Of a DNA stretch of 64,000 bases, positions 61,899 through 64,000 are shown piece after piece. Within the stretch, counting starts at the first letter, position 1, and each line of letters begins with the position of its first letter. The notes beneath the pieces were generated by a model. It worked only from the letters and a program-made list of their open reading frames with translations, was not told where the DNA came from and made no database searches. Source of the stretch: Reyranella massiliensis 521 (GTDB taxonomy: Bacteria; Pseudomonadota; Alphaproteobacteria; Reyranellales; Reyranellaceae); NCBI RefSeq assembly GCF_000312425.1, contig NZ_HE997181.1:716002-780001 (forward strand), written 5' to 3'. A program made the position numbers and the translations under genes.

Positions 61899-62774
61899 TC
61901 AACCGATCCCGCTCGATGAAGTGTACATCATCCGCAAGCCCTGGACGATAGGAACGAAATCCGGATCGTCGGCCGAGAGCAGGCCGTGACGCACGAAGAA
62001 GTCGATCAGGACGAGATTGCAGTTGTACTTGAACTCCACGGTGTCACGCACCGTTTCGAAGACACGCCGTACCGGCCACAGCTCGAAGGAATGGACTTCG
62101 CCGTCGTTCGCACGCGGTGTGAATTCCTCCGGCAGTTCGAGATCGAAGCAGGTCATGACATCGGGCTTGAGCTGCTGGCCCGACTGGTTCCAGTAGGCCA
62201 CGATGCTGACGGCCTTGGCGCGTTGCGCAAGTTCGGGCGGGATCGACGCTTCCTCGCCGCATTCCTTTATCAGATTCTCGTGCAGGCCGAGCCCAGCGGG
62301 CTGCCCCCCGGCCACCGTGTTGTCGAGTTCGCCGGGGAAGGTCGGCTTGTCGTAGGCGCGCCGTGGCACCCAGATGTGCAGCCCGTCCTTGCGGCGGACA
62401 TAGCCCGTCATGTGGGGGCCCCCGGCGCGCACGCCGAACCAGGGCACGGCGGAGCGCTCCATGGCCATCAGCACCGGCGTGCCGGTAAGGGGTGCTACAG
62501 CGTATTCCTCTTCACGCCACAGGCCATTGAAGTGGCCACGCTCGCGCAACGAGAGCAGGAAGGTGCGCATCGCCGCCGTTCGACGGGCCGGCGTATCGAG
62601 ACTGGGATCGAGCTGCCAGCCCTTCTCGTGATGCGTGAAAAGGCCGGACCCGCCCACCACGTCAGCGGCGAAGTCGCGATGGAGGAAGCCCGTGCGATCC
62701 TGGCCGATGAACCAGGGTTCGAACTGCCTCAGGTCTGCATTGTTGCAGCGCCTGATATGGTCGAGGAAGGACAT
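61899..62774 (-). CDS. Nudix hydrolase with thiamine-pyrophosphokinase-associated N-terminal domain
   Basis: 291 residues. The N-terminal about 115 residues (DUF4743 type: FEPWFIGQDRTGFLHRDFAADV, then FNGLWREEEYAV) lead into a Nudix domain whose box reads GGQPAGLGLHEN then KECGEEAS; the usual R of REUxEExG is K, a conservative change also seen in this group. Homologues in fungi are fused to thiamine pyrophosphokinase and hydrolyse oxidised thiamine diphosphates. The same damage-cleaning role is likely here. ATG 62774 was chosen; 62792 is possible. It diverges from the hotdog gene. Confidence 0.88.
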   Translation of the reverse strand: MSFLDHIRRCNNADLRQFEPWFIGQDRTGFLHRDFAADVVGGSGLFTHHEKGWQLDPSLDTPARRTAAMRTFLLSLRERGHFNGLWREEEYAVAPLTGTPVLMAMERSAVPWFGVRAGGPHMTGYVRRKDGLHIWVPRRAYDKPTFPGELDNTVAGGQPAGLGLHENLIKECGEEASIPPELAQRAKAVSIVAYWNQSGQQLKPDVMTCFDLELPEEFTPRANDGEVHSFELWPVRRVFETVRDTVEFKYNCNLVLIDFFVRHGLLSADDPDFVPIVQGLRMMYTSSSGIG

Positions 62775-62804
62775 CGGACGCCGAGATAGCATAGAGTGCG
62801 GCCG

Positions 62805-63182
62805 ATGACCGAAGACGAATTGCAAGCACTCCTCGAGCGGACCCTGCCGGCGACCGATCTCCATGGCCTGTTTGTCGAGGAATGTCAGGATCAGGAAGTG
62901 CGCCTGCGCTTTTCACCAGTGGCCGGCAGCAATTGGACGTCGGCGGCGCTCCTGTCTCTCGTCGACACGTCGCTGCGCGCGGCGGCGGGGGTGACCGCGA
63001 AGCTGACGCACCTCGCCGTTACCGTCCTGCGCCCGGCGCAACAGGCGGATGTGATTGCCCTGTCGCGGATCATTCGCCGAGACGGGCCAAGCCTTCACGC
63101 GGAAGCGTGGCTGTTCAGCCACGCCGTCGTCGAGCCGATGCTGCACGCGACCGCAAGCCTGTCGCGGTCGCGAGCCGAATGA
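62805..63182 (+). CDS. PaaI-like hotdog protein
   Basis: 125 residues. The helix-strand layout of a single hotdog domain: WTSAALLSLVDTSLRAAAG takes the place of the central helix with the catalytic acid (D55 region), then THLAVTVLRPAQQADVIALSRIIRRDGPSLHAEAWLF. It is probably an acyl-CoA thioesterase, perhaps with weak activity because the usual HGG segment is absent. ATG 62805 was preferred to GTG 62796. No operon partner. Confidence 0.7.
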   Translation: MTEDELQALLERTLPATDLHGLFVEECQDQEVRLRFSPVAGSNWTSAALLSLVDTSLRAAAGVTAKLTHLAVTVLRPAQQADVIALSRIIRRDGPSLHAEAWLFSHAVVEPMLHATASLSRSRAE

Positions 63183-63274
63183 GAGGCGTGTTCAGGCTGG
63201 CGGGTGTGACTTCTGGCCTGGGAAGATCAGGTGCGCGTCCTCCTATAAGCCCTGCGCAACGGCCGACAGCAATC

Positions 63275-63395
63275 TCTAGACTTGATGACGTAATACTGCG
63301 GGCCGTCCTCGGCGGAGAGGTCCTTGCGAAGCCTCGATCTCCGCCTTGATCTTGCCGTCTGCGCCGGGATCCTTGGCGAAGACTATCGCGTCTAC
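63275..63395 (-). pseudogene. Frameshifted gene remnant beside ecm
   Basis: Read on the minus strand from 63395, the sequence gives a protein-like stretch VDAIVFAKDPGADGKIKAEIEA. It then changes frame at about 63328-63331, where one base seems to be extra, and continues as RKDLSAEDGPQYYVIKSR. The two halves join smoothly if that base is removed. No start codon or family was recognised. The piece begins inside the last bases of ecm in another frame. It may be the relic of a gene once linked to ecm, or chance; the plus strand is also open here. Confidence 0.3.
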
Positions 63396-64000
63396 GCGGC
63401 GTTCTTCCAGGCGTGATCCACGACCGAAACAACATCGCGCATGATCTGCGTCAGGTCGAAATCCTTGGGCGTGTAGACGCGCGCCACGCCGGCGGCGATC
63501 AGCGCCTCGGCGTCGGCCGGCGGGATGATGCCGCCGACGACGACAGGCACGTCGGCGATGCCCGCCGCACGCATGCCTTGCAACACGTCACTCACCAGAG
63601 AGACATGGCCGCCGGAGAGGATCGAGAGGCCGACCACGTGCACGCTTTCTTCGATCGCCGCATTGACGATGCGTTCGGGCGTCAGACGGATGCCCTCGTA
63701 GACCACCTCCATACCGCAGTCGCGGGCGCGCACGGCGATCTGCTCCGCGCCGTTGGAGTGCCCGTCTAGACCGGGCTTGCCGACCAGCATCTTGATGCGC
63801 CGGCCCAGCCGCCGCGACACGCTGTCGACTTCGCGGCGTGTGGCTTCCAGCCGGCCGTCGCTGACGCCGGCCGCGCGCGCCACGCCAGTCGGTGCGCGAT
63901 ATTCACCAAACACTGCGCGCAGCGTTTCCGTCCACTCGCCGGTGGTGACGCCGGCCTGCGCGCAGGCAATCGACGCGGGCATGACGTTGCGATCTTCCTT
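63392..64000 (-). CDS. ecm: Ethylmalonyl-CoA mutase, C-terminal part (runs off the right edge)
   Basis: About 202 C-terminal residues of a coenzyme-B12 mutase. RNVMPASIACAQAGVTTGEW and VFGEYRAPTGVARA are the end of the barrel domain. The cobalamin domain then shows LVGKPGLDGHSNGAEQIA (D-x-H-x2-G, histidine ligand to cobalt), GLSILSGGH and VVVGGIIPPADAE. The wording, especially GEYRAPTGV and KPGLDGHSNGAEQ, is that of ethylmalonyl-CoA mutase (MeaA-like) rather than methylmalonyl-CoA mutase. It belongs to the ethylmalonyl-CoA pathway for growth on C2 units, which supports an alphaproteobacterial host. Confidence 0.93.
   Translation of the reverse strand, partial: KEDRNVMPASIACAQAGVTTGEWTETLRAVFGEYRAPTGVARAAGVSDGRLEATRREVDSVSRRLGRRIKMLVGKPGLDGHSNGAEQIAVRARDCGMEVVYEGIRLTPERIVNAAIEESVHVVGLSILSGGHVSLVSDVLQGMRAAGIADVPVVVGGIIPPADAEALIAAGVARVYTPKDFDLTQIMRDVVSVVDHAWKNAA

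Noticed and set aside
1-64000. tRNA, rRNA, CRISPR arrays, insertion sequences, prophage or integrative elements
   Set aside because: No T-loop-like motif with a matching acceptor stem, no regularly spaced repeats, no transposase or integrase motif and no attachment-site duplication was seen by eye. A covariance-model scan would be decisive for RNA genes.

Overview
The window is a gene-dense, high-GC stretch of what looks like an alphaproteobacterial chromosome. The evidence is the 3' part of an ethylmalonyl-CoA mutase gene, a Coq7-type ubiquinone hydroxylase, GluQRS, Bug-type binding proteins, a YqaA/DsbB pair and the many amidase and ABC-uptake genes typical of soil Rhizobiales and Rhodospirillales-like bacteria. 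The genus cannot be fixed from sequence alone. I saw no rRNA, tRNA, CRISPR array, insertion sequence, phage gene or integrase. Gene order looks like ordinary chromosome with a large accessory catabolic content.

Layout. 1-4.7 kb: the 5' part of a diaminopropionate ammonia-lyase gene runs off the left edge, diverging from an Lrp/AsnC regulator. Two tandem AraC paralogues follow, then a regulatory-looking gap and a TetR regulator. 4.8-8.4 kb: a molybdopterin oxidoreductase overlaps tail-to-tail with an ABC-F ATPase. 8.6-24.9 kb is the most striking region. A GntR/FCD regulator diverges from ten tightly coupled plus-strand genes: class III aminotransferase, split transketolase (two subunits), a complete Opp/Dpp-type ABC importer (five genes), an amidase and a dimethylformamidase-like protein. 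A convergent hydantoinase/oxoprolinase pair (hyuA-hyuB) abuts the end. A promoter with a palindrome inside its spacer lies in front of the aminotransferase. Together these suggest uptake and breakdown of an unidentified amide- or lactam-containing amino compound.

24.9-41.9 kb is mixed. It holds a J-domain membrane protein, a crotonase, a haloperoxidase-like hydrolase, and a CBS-BON protein behind a near-ideal FNR/FixK-type promoter followed by a secreted ClpP-class protein. It also has a CinA-like protein with a degenerate deamidase domain, an RraA-like protein, an oxidoreductase-SelD fusion linked to a one-cysteine OsmC protein, a polytopic membrane protein, an MFS transporter, an HNH nuclease, an SDR, coq7, a DsbB-like protein and a YqaA-like protein. 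41.9-50.3 kb carries an Old Yellow Enzyme homologue, nitronate monooxygenase, GST, carotenoid oxygenase and a four-gene minus-strand unit (DNA glycosylase, esterase, beta-lactamase-fold esterase, MFS).

50.3-55.5 kb: gluQ, then a translationally coupled trio of Rieske oxygenase, SDR with a changed active site and MetE-like methyltransferase, then an MFS transporter. 55.5-61.4 kb: two amidases coupled to a TTC38-like repeat protein, diverging from an orphan Bug binding protein. 61.4-64 kb: a small secreted protein, a Nudix hydrolase of the thiamine-pyrophosphokinase-associated type, a hotdog protein, a likely frameshifted gene remnant, and the 3' part of ecm running off the right edge.
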